DNA of 64,000 bases from contig NZ_JAFFSX010000010.1 in NCBI RefSeq assembly GCF_017948485.1, forward strand, positions 124,001 to 188,000, given 5' to 3'. Source of the stretch: Streptomyces sp. GESEQ-35. GTDB lineage: Bacteria > Actinomycetota > Actinomycetes > Streptomycetales > Streptomycetaceae. This document shows positions 31,730-39,539 of the stretch, one piece after another (positions within the stretch are counted from its first letter, which is position 1; every line of letters begins with the position of its first letter). The translations under genes and the position numbers were made by a program. The notes beneath the pieces were generated by a model that did not search any database, was not told the origin of the DNA, and saw nothing but the letters and a program-made list of their open reading frames with translations.

Positions 31730-33513
31730 GGCATACCTCCTCGTCGGGCGCGGCGGCCGGTGGCGGCGGGGGAGTTGAGGAGGCGGCGCACCAAGGACAG
31801 GTAGCGGCTCGACATCTCGTCCCACGTGTAGCGCTGCGACGCGAGCAGCGCCTTCCTGCCCAGGCTCCGGCGCAGCGAGGCGTCGGACGCCAGTTCCCGC
31901 ATACGGTCGCCCATCAGGTCCACGTCGAACGGTGTGACGGCGACGTCGCCTCCGCCCCGCATCCACCGCAGCGCGGGCAGGTCGAAGTGCAGGACGGGCT
32001 TGCCGTAGGACATGCCCTCCAACGCCACCAGGCCGAACGTCTCGTGGCGCGAGGGCAGCACGACGACGGCGCTGTGCTGCAACAGTTCCCGCTTGCGTTG
32101 CTCCTCCGCACGGCCGACGCGACTGATGTCGCGTGTCTCTGAGGCCAGCAGCTCGTCGAGTTTCCGTTCCTCGCTCTCCGTACCGGCGCCGGCCAGGACC
32201 AGGGGCATCGGCGGCCTGCCGTGCGCGTACGCCTTCAGCAACAGGTCCAGGCCCTTCTGCCAGATGTCGATCCGGCCCAGGAACAGGATGTAGTCGCCTT
32301 TCCCGATCCGGCCCTCCTCGACATGCTGCCGCTCCACGCCGTTGGCGATCACGTGCACGGCCGCCCTCGGGCTGAGCCGCTGCACCGCATCGGCGTCCGC
32401 CTCGTTCATGACCACGATGTCGCGGTAGCACCGGAAACCGATCCGCTCGATCAGGAAGAAGGGGATGTGGTACTTCCGCCACAACGCCTCGCCGCTGCGG
32501 CCCTGGTCGATTCCGACGACAGGGGAGCGGGTGAACAGCGGGAGGAGGGACGTGGAGAAGGGAGGCGTGAAGCTCTCCAGCCACAGGTCGTGCGGCACCC
32601 TCCACGCGGTGAACGGCAGCATGGCCTGGAAAAGGAGCTGGCCCGCACGCGGGCCGGCCCAGCAGACGGGGAGCCGGATGTAGCGAATCCCGTCCTGGGC
32701 CCGGACACTGCCCCGACGAGCCGCCGTGACGACCGACACCCGGTACTCCTCGGCGAGGCGGCGCGCCACCTTCTCGACCACCACGGCTCCGCCGCCGCGA
32801 TAGTGCGGGCTGCAGAAGTCGTCGAAGATGGACAGGACCACGCGCTTTCGGGTGTCCGTCGCATCGACCGCGAGGCCCGCAGACCGGCTGGCGTCGAGGA
32901 CGAGTCCGATCGCGGTGGCCACGAGCGTGGACGGCGCCATGTCGCCGTTCACGGGGGTGACGGACGGCAGACGCCGCGCCCACTTCAGGAAGCGTGCCCA
33001 CCATACGGCCGGGGGTCCGGCCGCAGGATCCCAACCGCGCGCCAGCAGCGTGCTCGGCGAGACCTCCATCAGCAGCGTCGTGTGGTATCGGCGGGCGAGA
33101 CGGGTGAAGTAGCGCGCGATCAGCGAACCCGGGACGGGGCCGAACTTGGTGAGACCGTCCAACGGCCCGCGGTCGGTCACCACCGCCATCGGCCGCCCAC
33201 GGGCCATCACCCGCACCAGGAGCCGAAGTGCCAGGACCCGCACCGCCAGTTCGGTGAGGTCGAGGAGAGCGTGGGCGCGACGGAACCATGATCCGACACG
33301 GGGGTCATCGTGTCGGCGTCGCGCCCACTCCCCTTCCCTCACCTGCGGTGGATCCGAGAACCTGCGGCACAGCACGCAGCCGTAGCAGTGGGCGGTGGCG
33401 ACGGAGAAGCCGCGCTCGCGCAGCGCCGTGGCGATCCGGCCGACCAGCTGGGTTTTCCCCGAACCGTCCGGGCCGGACACCGCGACGAGGAGCGGACCTC
33501 TCATGGTGCTCAT
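31726..33513 (-). CDS. Thymidylate-kinase-like P-loop domain fused to a GT4 glycosyltransferase
   Basis: A 595-residue bifunctional protein. Residues 1-215 are a P-loop kinase with Walker A at 14-21 (GPDGSGKT) and a DRGPLDGLTKFG segment like the Asp-Arg motif of dTMP kinases. Residues about 220-595 are a GT4 enzyme: FDDFCSPHYRGGGAVVVEK, FLGRIDIWQKGLDLLLKAY and E-x7-E in RHETFGLVALEGMSYGKPV. The start at ATG 33513 overlaps the upstream stop (ATGA); a second ATG at 33504 is also possible. The kinase part may phosphorylate a nucleotide, sugar or lipid that the GT part then uses. It sits next to a flippase carrying a nucleotidyltransferase-like domain, so the two extra domains may work in sequence. 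Confidence 0.84.
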   Translation of the reverse strand: MSTMRGPLLVAVSGPDGSGKTQLVGRIATALRERGFSVATAHCYGCVLCRRFSDPPQVREGEWARRRHDDPRVGSWFRRAHALLDLTELAVRVLALRLLVRVMARGRPMAVVTDRGPLDGLTKFGPVPGSLIARYFTRLARRYHTTLLMEVSPSTLLARGWDPAAGPPAVWWARFLKWARRLPSVTPVNGDMAPSTLVATAIGLVLDASRSAGLAVDATDTRKRVVLSIFDDFCSPHYRGGGAVVVEKVARRLAEEYRVSVVTAARRGSVRAQDGIRYIRLPVCWAGPRAGQLLFQAMLPFTAWRVPHDLWLESFTPPFSTSLLPLFTRSPVVGIDQGRSGEALWRKYHIPFFLIERIGFRCYRDIVVMNEADADAVQRLSPRAAVHVIANGVERQHVEEGRIGKGDYILFLGRIDIWQKGLDLLLKAYAHGRPPMPLVLAGAGTESEERKLDELLASETRDISRVGRAEEQRKRELLQHSAVVVLPSRHETFGLVALEGMSYGKPVLHFDLPALRWMRGGGDVAVTPFDVDLMGDRMRELASDASLRRSLGRKALLASQRYTWDEMSSRYLSLVRRLLNSPAATGRRARRGGMP

Positions 33514-35870
33514 GCGCCGGCCGCCTTCAGCCTCTTGGCGAGGACGAGCGGCACCCTGAGGGCCGCCTCCCGGGCGGCCGTGCTTGCCCGTCCACGCCGT
33601 GTCAGATGGCCTGCGTGCTCGATCGCCACCCGCAGCGACGTGCTGACCGGGAGTGGCATCGGCAGCTGTACGACGAGTCCGCGATCGAGGCGTTCGACGG
33701 CTTCGACGGCCGTGCCGAGCGCGAGACGGCTGCCGGCCGGCCAGCCCTCGCGCCGGGCCTCGCGCCGGGCCTCCGCCACCACCTCCTGCCGGAGCAGGTC
33801 CCGTAGCGCGAGCAGCTCCGACAGGTCGAGTGCGAGGTTCTGGAACAGCCCGTGCGCCAGCCAGATGCGCAGTTGATCGGCCGGGTTGGGGACCAGCCAG
33901 CCGTGTCCGTCGCAGGGGACGGCCCGGGCGAACAGCCGCTCGGTGGACATCACCGGTACGCCGAACCAGGAGACGGCGGTGTGCAGATGCGCCGCGGGCC
34001 CGCGGGCGGGCCGCAGCAGCACCTTGGTCGACCGCTCCAGCCAGTACGAGGAGCGGTGTACGTACCAGTCCGACAGCGCCTCGTCCGCCGCCCGCCACGT
34101 CCCGTCGGGCACCACCAGGTCGAAGTTGCTGTACTCGTGGTCGCCGGACAGGTCCGCCTTGATCAGGACCGTCGGGATGCCCGCCGCCCGCAGGCGGTCG
34201 GTCGCCTGGAGCAGATTGCGCCGGAAGTCCCGGTCGGCGTCGTCCACCGCCGAGAGCTCCGCCGCCAGTTGTCGCGGGTACGCCCGGGCGAGCCGCCCTT
34301 CGACCTGATTGCGGCGGGCAATCGCCAGAGCGTGGTGCAGCTCGTCGTCCGAGGCGGGCGGGGCCTGCCCGTGCCACACGGCGTCGACGACGAGCTCCGC
34401 GGCCCGTTCGCCGACCGGCGGCCGGTGCGAGCCGCGCCCGCGCGACGTCCGGCCGTGCGGGGTGCCCGGCTCGGGCGCCTGCGCGCCCCGGCTGCCGAAG
34501 AACAGCCAGGCCGCTCGCGCTCCGGTGGCGAGGGCCGCGACCAGCCACAGCAGCACGTGGGGCCGCAGGACGAGCAGAACTCCGGCCAGGGCCAAGGGCT
34601 CCCGCAAGACCGTCCAGGCCGGCGGGTGGACGGCGCCGCGGCGCACCAGCCGCCAGGCCAGCAGGACCGTCACCGCCACGGAACCGCACATGGCGCCGAT
34701 CGCCATGCCCCGCACGCCCTCGGCATGCCAGCCGGCCACCAGGGCCGCCACGTAGCCGAGAAGCCCCACAGCCTGCCAGGGCAGGCACCTGTAGTCGTTC
34801 ACTGCCTGCGAGAAGGTGGTGACGAGACCGAGTCCGCCGAGCGCGAAGCCGGACACCGCGGTGAAGGCCAACAGGCCGCCCATGGCGGCGTACTCGGACG
34901 AGAACACCGTGGTGAGCACGGCTCCTGGCATCGTGGCGACCACAGTGGTCAGCGGAACAGCGAGCAGGAGGTACATGCGTACGGCGCTGGAGGCCAGCGG
35001 CGTCCCGGCGCTGCGCCGGGACAGCGCCGGGAAGAACGCCATGGCCACCGCGCCCGCGATGAACAGCGGGATGCGGCCCACCATCACACTCGCCTGGTAG
35101 CTCGCGGCGCCCGCCCGGTCCGTGGGCAGGATCGCGACCATCACGACGTCGACCGAGACCATGAGGGCCACCAGCCCCTGCACGGAGGCGATACTGCCCG
35201 CCCGTCGCCACAGGGCACGGTCCGCCGTCACCGAGAGCCAGCGACGCCTGCCGCCCCGGGGCCGCTTGGGACGGCACACCACGAACGGCAACACCGCGAT
35301 GCCGAAGGCCGCGAGCGCGCCCTGCTCGCTCATGCCCAGCGCCGCCACCAGCAGGAGACCGACGGCGAGCTTCAGTACGGCCTCGCTCGTGGTGACCGTG
35401 GCGAGCGTCCGCAGCCGTTCGGTGCCCTGCAACCAGCCGACGGTGACGCGGGTGACGTAGATCAGCAGGGTGCTGACCGCCAGGATCAGGGTCGTCCATA
35501 CGTCCGCGAACTGCGTCGCGACGGCGGCGACGGCGCAGGACGCGAGGATCCCGCCCGCCGCGCCCGTGACGACGGCGAACCGGATCGCGTCGCCCCGTTC
35601 GGCGGCGGAGCGGGCGCGGGCGAGCCCTTGGGCGAGCATCCACGGAACGGTGACGACCGCAACGGCCGCGGTGCACAGGATGAGTCCCTGGCCCGCCGCG
35701 AAGACGGCGTAGGAGCCGACGTCCATGAGCCGGGTGAGGGCCAGTGCGTACAGGTAGTTGAGTGCGCCGACGATCACCGCGGCGGTCGCGATCCACCGCG
35801 CCCCGTGCACCGCCCGGACCTCGTCCCGACGCGGTGTGCCCGGCACGGTGTCCGCGGCCCGGAAGGTCAT
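33510..35870 (-). CDS. Wzx-like polysaccharide flippase fused to a nucleotidyltransferase-like domain
   Basis: A 786-residue protein. Residues about 20-455 form some 12-14 membrane helices of the polysaccharide export (MATE/MVF superfamily) type, with ALNYLYALALTRLMDVGSYA near the start and the expected pattern of paired helices. After a Pro/Arg linker, residues about 500-786 resemble PF14907-type uncharacterised nucleotidyltransferases: RAAGIPTVLIKADLSGDHEY, SNFDLVVPD and PADQLRIWLAHGLFQ. The catalytic acidic residues are not fully clear. The N-terminal part would flip a lipid-linked glycan. The start at 35870 and its end are in ATGA overlaps with both neighbours. Confidence 0.82.
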   Translation of the reverse strand: MTFRAADTVPGTPRRDEVRAVHGARWIATAAVIVGALNYLYALALTRLMDVGSYAVFAAGQGLILCTAAVAVVTVPWMLAQGLARARSAAERGDAIRFAVVTGAAGGILASCAVAAVATQFADVWTTLILAVSTLLIYVTRVTVGWLQGTERLRTLATVTTSEAVLKLAVGLLLVAALGMSEQGALAAFGIAVLPFVVCRPKRPRGGRRRWLSVTADRALWRRAGSIASVQGLVALMVSVDVVMVAILPTDRAGAASYQASVMVGRIPLFIAGAVAMAFFPALSRRSAGTPLASSAVRMYLLLAVPLTTVVATMPGAVLTTVFSSEYAAMGGLLAFTAVSGFALGGLGLVTTFSQAVNDYRCLPWQAVGLLGYVAALVAGWHAEGVRGMAIGAMCGSVAVTVLLAWRLVRRGAVHPPAWTVLREPLALAGVLLVLRPHVLLWLVAALATGARAAWLFFGSRGAQAPEPGTPHGRTSRGRGSHRPPVGERAAELVVDAVWHGQAPPASDDELHHALAIARRNQVEGRLARAYPRQLAAELSAVDDADRDFRRNLLQATDRLRAAGIPTVLIKADLSGDHEYSNFDLVVPDGTWRAADEALSDWYVHRSSYWLERSTKVLLRPARGPAAHLHTAVSWFGVPVMSTERLFARAVPCDGHGWLVPNPADQLRIWLAHGLFQNLALDLSELLALRDLLRQEVVAEARREARREGWPAGSRLALGTAVEAVERLDRGLVVQLPMPLPVSTSLRVAIEHAGHLTRRGRASTAAREAALRVPLVLAKRLKAAGA

Positions 35871-37276
35871 GGGAACGTCCCTTCCGCACCGACCAGGACG
35901 TCGCGCCTGTTCGCCAGGCCGACGTCGGCGTCCTCGACGCCCAGCCGTCCCAGCGCCTCCAGGGCGCGGACCTCGTCACAGCCGTACAGCAGCAGCCAGA
36001 AGGAGTCCTCCCGCCGCCGCCAGGCGTCCGTCTGCCGCAGGGAGTTCCGCACCGTTCGCTCCATCGCCTCCGCGTCCCGCGCCCGGAACCGGGTGACGGC
36101 CGTGAGGTCGCTGGGCCTGCGGCGCGAGCGCCGGTGCCGGTGGATCCGCCGTACCTCCTCCAGGACCACACGCGCCAGTCGCTCGGCGCTGTCGTCCCAG
36201 GAGAACTCGGCCGCCCACGCGCGGCACCGGCGAGCCATGCGTTCCCGCGCGGCCGGCCTGTCGAGTTCGTCGAGGGCATGGGCGAGACCGCAGGCCAGGT
36301 CCGTTCCGGGCCGTAGCAACCAGCCGCTGCGGTCCGGCTGGACCGCGTCGCGCAGCCCGGGTACGTCGTAGGCCAGCGCGGGCGTTCCCATGACGTTTGC
36401 CTCGATCACGGTGAGACCCCAGCCCTCGGCGATGGACGGCGCGACGGTGAGCCAGGCATGCCCCAGCAACTCCCGCTTGCGTTCCTCGGACACCCGGCCG
36501 TGGAAGTCGACGATGTCCTCGACCCCGAGATCGGCGGCGAGCGCTCGCAACCGCGGCAGCTCGTCTCCGTCGCCGCAGATGTCGACATGGATGTCCGGCC
36601 TGCGTCGCCGCAGTTCCGGAACGGCGCGGATCAACAGGTCGACGCGCTTCTGGGGCATCAGCCGGCTGACCACCGTGATGGCGGGAGTGTCGCTGCGGCG
36701 CACACTGCCGGGCCGTGCCTGGGGACTTCCGTTCGGCACGATGTGGATCGGATTGTCGAAGCCGAGGTCACGGCGCATCCCCTCGCGGGTCGACGGCGAG
36801 ACGACGACCACCGGACGCCTGCGGTACACCAGGCGGCTGATCTGTTTCTCCAGTAGCCGGCCCAGTGCGTTCATGGGCCAGTGGAAGCGCAGGTCGAACT
36901 GGTGCTGATGGACGTGGTGGATGACGCAGACGACGGCGGTCCAGCGCGGGGTGAACAGCGGTGCGAAGAACGGGATGCCGTTCTGGAAGTCCACCACCGC
37001 GTCGTACGCGTGGCGGTGGCGCAGCAGATGGGCCGCGGCGACCGGATAGACGCCGAAGGTGCCGCCGGCCCGCACGATGGAGATTCCGTCGGAACTGGCA
37101 CGGGAGGGGGAGCCGGGGTGTCGTGCGGCGACGAGCGTGACGTGGGCGCCCGCGTCCGAGAAACGCCCGGCGATCTCGTAGCAGTACGCCTCCGCCCCGC
37201 CTGCCTGCGGATGCGAGGGATCACGCCAGTTGAGGAACAGGATGTCGGTCCTGGTCAGCTGCTCGAGTGCAGTCAT
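35867..37276 (-). CDS. GT4 glycosyltransferase with an extra C-terminal domain
   Basis: A 469-residue protein. Residues 1-370 are a typical GT4: LFLNWRDPSHPQAGGAEAYC at the start, then VVSRLMPQKRVDLLIRAV and E-x7-E in IAEGWGLTVIEANVMGTPAL. After an Arg-rich linker (HRHRRSRRR), about 75 residues form an additional small domain (ERTVRNSLRQTDAWRRREDS, then LLLYGCDEVRALEALGRLG) that I do not recognise. ATG 37276 is used; GTG 37285 would overlap the previous stop (GTGA) and is equally plausible. It forms the second gene of the operon after the GT2 gene. Confidence 0.82.
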   Translation of the reverse strand: MTALEQLTRTDILFLNWRDPSHPQAGGAEAYCYEIAGRFSDAGAHVTLVAARHPGSPSRASSDGISIVRAGGTFGVYPVAAAHLLRHRHAYDAVVDFQNGIPFFAPLFTPRWTAVVCVIHHVHQHQFDLRFHWPMNALGRLLEKQISRLVYRRRPVVVVSPSTREGMRRDLGFDNPIHIVPNGSPQARPGSVRRSDTPAITVVSRLMPQKRVDLLIRAVPELRRRRPDIHVDICGDGDELPRLRALAADLGVEDIVDFHGRVSEERKRELLGHAWLTVAPSIAEGWGLTVIEANVMGTPALAYDVPGLRDAVQPDRSGWLLRPGTDLACGLAHALDELDRPAARERMARRCRAWAAEFSWDDSAERLARVVLEEVRRIHRHRRSRRRPSDLTAVTRFRARDAEAMERTVRNSLRQTDAWRRREDSFWLLLYGCDEVRALEALGRLGVEDADVGLANRRDVLVGAEGTFP

Positions 37277-37281
37277 GGAGA

Positions 37282-38076
37282 TCACCGCGCGAGGGAGATC
37301 CGGACGAGATCGGCCATGGAGCGCAGCCCGTCGTGGCGGGCCGAGAACGTCGACCCCGGGACGTCCGACCAGGCCACGGGCACCTCGACGACGTCATGAC
37401 CCGCCCGTACGAGCTGGGCGAGGATTTCCACGTCGAAGGCGAAGCCGTCGACGTGGCAGTCGGCGACGACGTCACGGACGAGTGGTCCGGAGAAGAACTT
37501 GAAGCCGCACTGGGTGTCGGCGATGTCCGGCAGGGCCAGGTGGGCCAACCGGCGGAAGACCCAGCCTCCGCCGCGCCGCAGCGCCGACTGCTCGGCCTCG
37601 AACCGCGCCCCGGCGACGTGCCGGGAGGCGATGACGGCGTCGTACCCCTGTGTGAGCAGCTCCATGACGCTCTCCAGGGTGTCGATGGGTGTCGCGTTGT
37701 CAGCGTCGGCGAAGCCGATGAACCGGGCGGCGGACGTGGCGATCCCGCGCCGTACCGCGGCGCCCTTTCCCTGGTCGCTGCAGCCGATCGCGTACAGGTG
37801 GACCGGGGAGTCGTGGAATCGCTGGAGCGTCTCCCGTGTGCGGTCCACGCTGTTGTTGTCCACGACGACGACCGCCGAGGACCAGGGCCGGTCCGCCAGG
37901 TAGTCGATCGTCGACCGGACGGTCGCCGGCAGCCGTTGCTGCTCGTTGTACGCCGGAATGATCAGTTCGAGGTCCACGGGTGGCCGCCGGAGGCACCGGG
38001 GGACCGGTTCATCCGTGTGGCGCGGACGATGCATGAGGTGGCGAGCGCCGGAGCGCTCGGGCAGCACGGAGACCAT
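37282..38076 (-). CDS. GT2 glycosyltransferase, dolichyl/polyprenyl-phosphate sugar synthase type
   Basis: A 264-residue enzyme with the GT2 core: LIIPAYNEQQRLPATV, VVDNNSVDRT, FIGFADADNATP (the DxD site) and DTQCGFKFFSG. This combination is close to dolichyl-phosphate glucosyltransferases (ALG5-like), which load a sugar on polyprenyl phosphate. No membrane helix follows the catalytic domain. It is the promoter-proximal gene of the nine-gene operon; a candidate promoter lies about 450 bases upstream. It could supply the lipid donor used by the GT39-like protein. Confidence 0.83.
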   Translation of the reverse strand: MVSVLPERSGARHLMHRPRHTDEPVPRCLRRPPVDLELIIPAYNEQQRLPATVRSTIDYLADRPWSSAVVVVDNNSVDRTRETLQRFHDSPVHLYAIGCSDQGKGAAVRRGIATSAARFIGFADADNATPIDTLESVMELLTQGYDAVIASRHVAGARFEAEQSALRRGGGWVFRRLAHLALPDIADTQCGFKFFSGPLVRDVVADCHVDGFAFDVEILAQLVRAGHDVVEVPVAWSDVPGSTFSARHDGLRSMADLVRISLAR

Positions 38077-38600
38077 CAGGGTTCGCCTCTTTCAGGACCG
38101 TATGCGGCCTCCGAGGCAGGCACACGGAAACGACGCCCGGCTGGGCCAAGGAAGATCAGGGCCCGACGCGGCGCGTCGTCACAAGGTCTTGGGTGATCGT
38201 CCGAGTCGTCCGCGGGACGGTCCGCCACGGTGCGGGCGGAGCCCGCGGAGGTCCGCCTCCGCCGGGCGGCGGTGCGCGTCCTGCGGCCGTCGGCGAGGCA
38301 CGGGGAAACCGCGTTCACGAGGTGGTCGGACGCCCGTCGCGCAGGATGAGCGGCACCGCTGCGCGGCTTGTGCGGGGAAGGGTGGCGCGAGGCGGCGTTG
38401 GGCCAGTCGGTGGCCCGCCGCAGCGGGTGCGGCGTGCTGGGCGCCGATGCTCGGCCGATGTGGAGGGAGGACACGGTGGCCTCTTTCGACAACTGACCCT
38501 GCCGAAGGTCCGACTTGCTCTTAAATCCACCCTTAGCGGCTAATGTCACATTTGTCAACCGTGGCGCCGTGTTCACCGGCGCCGACAGTCGGGTCGACGA
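38077..38600. other. 524-base intergenic leader region
   Basis: Holds a candidate promoter firing left (38530-38558) and a GC hairpin GCGGAGG-TCCG-CCTCCGC (38245-38262). An open frame on the minus strand (38576-38076) runs through it and ends in a TGATG overlap with the GT2 gene, but it is Arg/Pro/Ser-rich and I do not believe it is a normal gene. No tRNA or insertion element was seen. The long leader could carry regulation of the glycan operon. Confidence 0.5.
38530..38558 (-). promoter_or_regulatory. Candidate sigma-70-type promoter of the glycan operon
   Basis: On the minus strand TTGACA (38558-38553) is followed after 17 bases by TAAGGG (38535-38530). The -35 is a perfect match and the spacing is ideal; the -10 is weaker. 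The region is AT-rich for this genome and points toward the operon that begins at 38076, leaving a leader of roughly 450 bases. Confidence 0.6.
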
Positions 38601-39338
38601 TCAACGCTGAGGGATCGGCGCCAGGCGGGGCAGCAGATTGTGCGGGCGCTCGTCGAGCAGCGTGCCCAGGATGCGGGCGCCGTCATGGAACGTGCGCGGA
38701 TGCGACCTGGCGTGACGTCGGGGCAGCTCGCGACTGGGGACCTCCGCGATGCGGAGTCCGTAGTGCATGGCGTGCGTGACGAGTTCGGCACCGAGCTCGA
38801 CGGTGTCGTCGCGCAGATCCAGCAGGCGGAGGAAGTCGCGGCGGAAGGCGCAGAAGCCGTACCACAGGTCGGTCAACTGCTGCCCGTACAGCCGTCGCGC
38901 CAGGTGGAGCAGGGTGTGATGGCCCAGTCTGCGGAGCAAGGGGTAGTCGGCGCAGCTGCCGCCGGCGATGAACCGGGAGCCCTTGACGAAGTCGTAGCCG
39001 TTGAGCAGGTAGTGCAGGTAGTGGGGGATCTCCTGCGGGGACATGCTCCCGTCCGCCCCCATCAGCGCGATGAAGTCCTCGGAGGCGGAGAGCAGACCGG
39101 CGTGGGGGATGTCCCCCTCGCCGGAGTCGCGTTGCCGCATCCAGCGGACGCGGGGCCCGTCGGGAGCCGTGCTCCGATCGGATGCCTCGGCCGACGAGGG
39201 GCAGACCAGAATGACTTCCGCCACGCACTCCGGGAGCCGGGCCAGAAGCCAGTTCGTGTCGCAGTCACCGCTGCGCACTGGTGCGACCAGACTGACCGCG
39301 GGATACGGTCGCGAATTCACCGATGGAATCGTGCTCAT
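38601..39338 (-). CDS. GT2-like glycosyltransferase
   Basis: A 245-residue protein of the GT2 superfamily: SLVAPVRSGDCDTNWLL at the start, FIALMGADGSMSPQEIPHYL with the acidic site, and DFVKGSRFIAGG and LTDLWYGFCAFRRDFL, as in polyprenol-phosphate mannosyltransferases. ATG 39338 follows GAGGA. It lies upstream of the operon promoter, so it is a separate transcript, and is divergent from the GH15 gene across 201 bases. Its likely job is a sugar transfer in the same glycan system. Confidence 0.77.
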   Translation of the reverse strand: MSTIPSVNSRPYPAVSLVAPVRSGDCDTNWLLARLPECVAEVILVCPSSAEASDRSTAPDGPRVRWMRQRDSGEGDIPHAGLLSASEDFIALMGADGSMSPQEIPHYLHYLLNGYDFVKGSRFIAGGSCADYPLLRRLGHHTLLHLARRLYGQQLTDLWYGFCAFRRDFLRLLDLRDDTVELGAELVTHAMHYGLRIAEVPSRELPRRHARSHPRTFHDGARILGTLLDERPHNLLPRLAPIPQR

Positions 39339-39502
39339 GGGAAATCCTCGGGAAGACCACGGCATCGGGTGGGCGGAGATCGCCTCCTGCGAGGCCGGGA
39401 GTGCCTCTCAGCTTGTTGCGGAATCCAGCGAAGCGTCAAGGGTGAAACCCTCCTACTCGTGGAAAGGTATTCCCGGCAGCGGAAATGCATGAATGGCCTG
39501 CC

Positions 39503-39533
39503 TTGCGGCAAGGGTGGGGGGCGGCGTTAAAAT
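39503..39533 (+). promoter_or_regulatory. Candidate promoter for the GH15 gene, possibly leaderless
   Basis: TTGCGG (39503-39508) is followed 19 bases later by TAAAAT (39528-39533). Transcription starting about 7 bases downstream would begin at the ATG (39540) itself, and no clear ribosome site precedes that ATG. This suggests a leaderless mRNA, common in Streptomyces. Confidence 0.45.
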
Positions 39534-39539
39534 CCGGCC

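Noticed and set aside
38077..38530. A c-di-GMP riboswitch in the glycan leader.
   Set aside because: I could not see the conserved GEMM core sequences; only a generic GC hairpin was visible.
38076..38576. A 166-codon minus-strand frame in the glycan-operon leader ending in a TGATG overlap with the GT2 gene.
   Set aside because: It is Arg/Pro/Ser-rich without a fold, begins upstream of the candidate promoter, and no good ribosome site was found; kept only as an intergenic remark.
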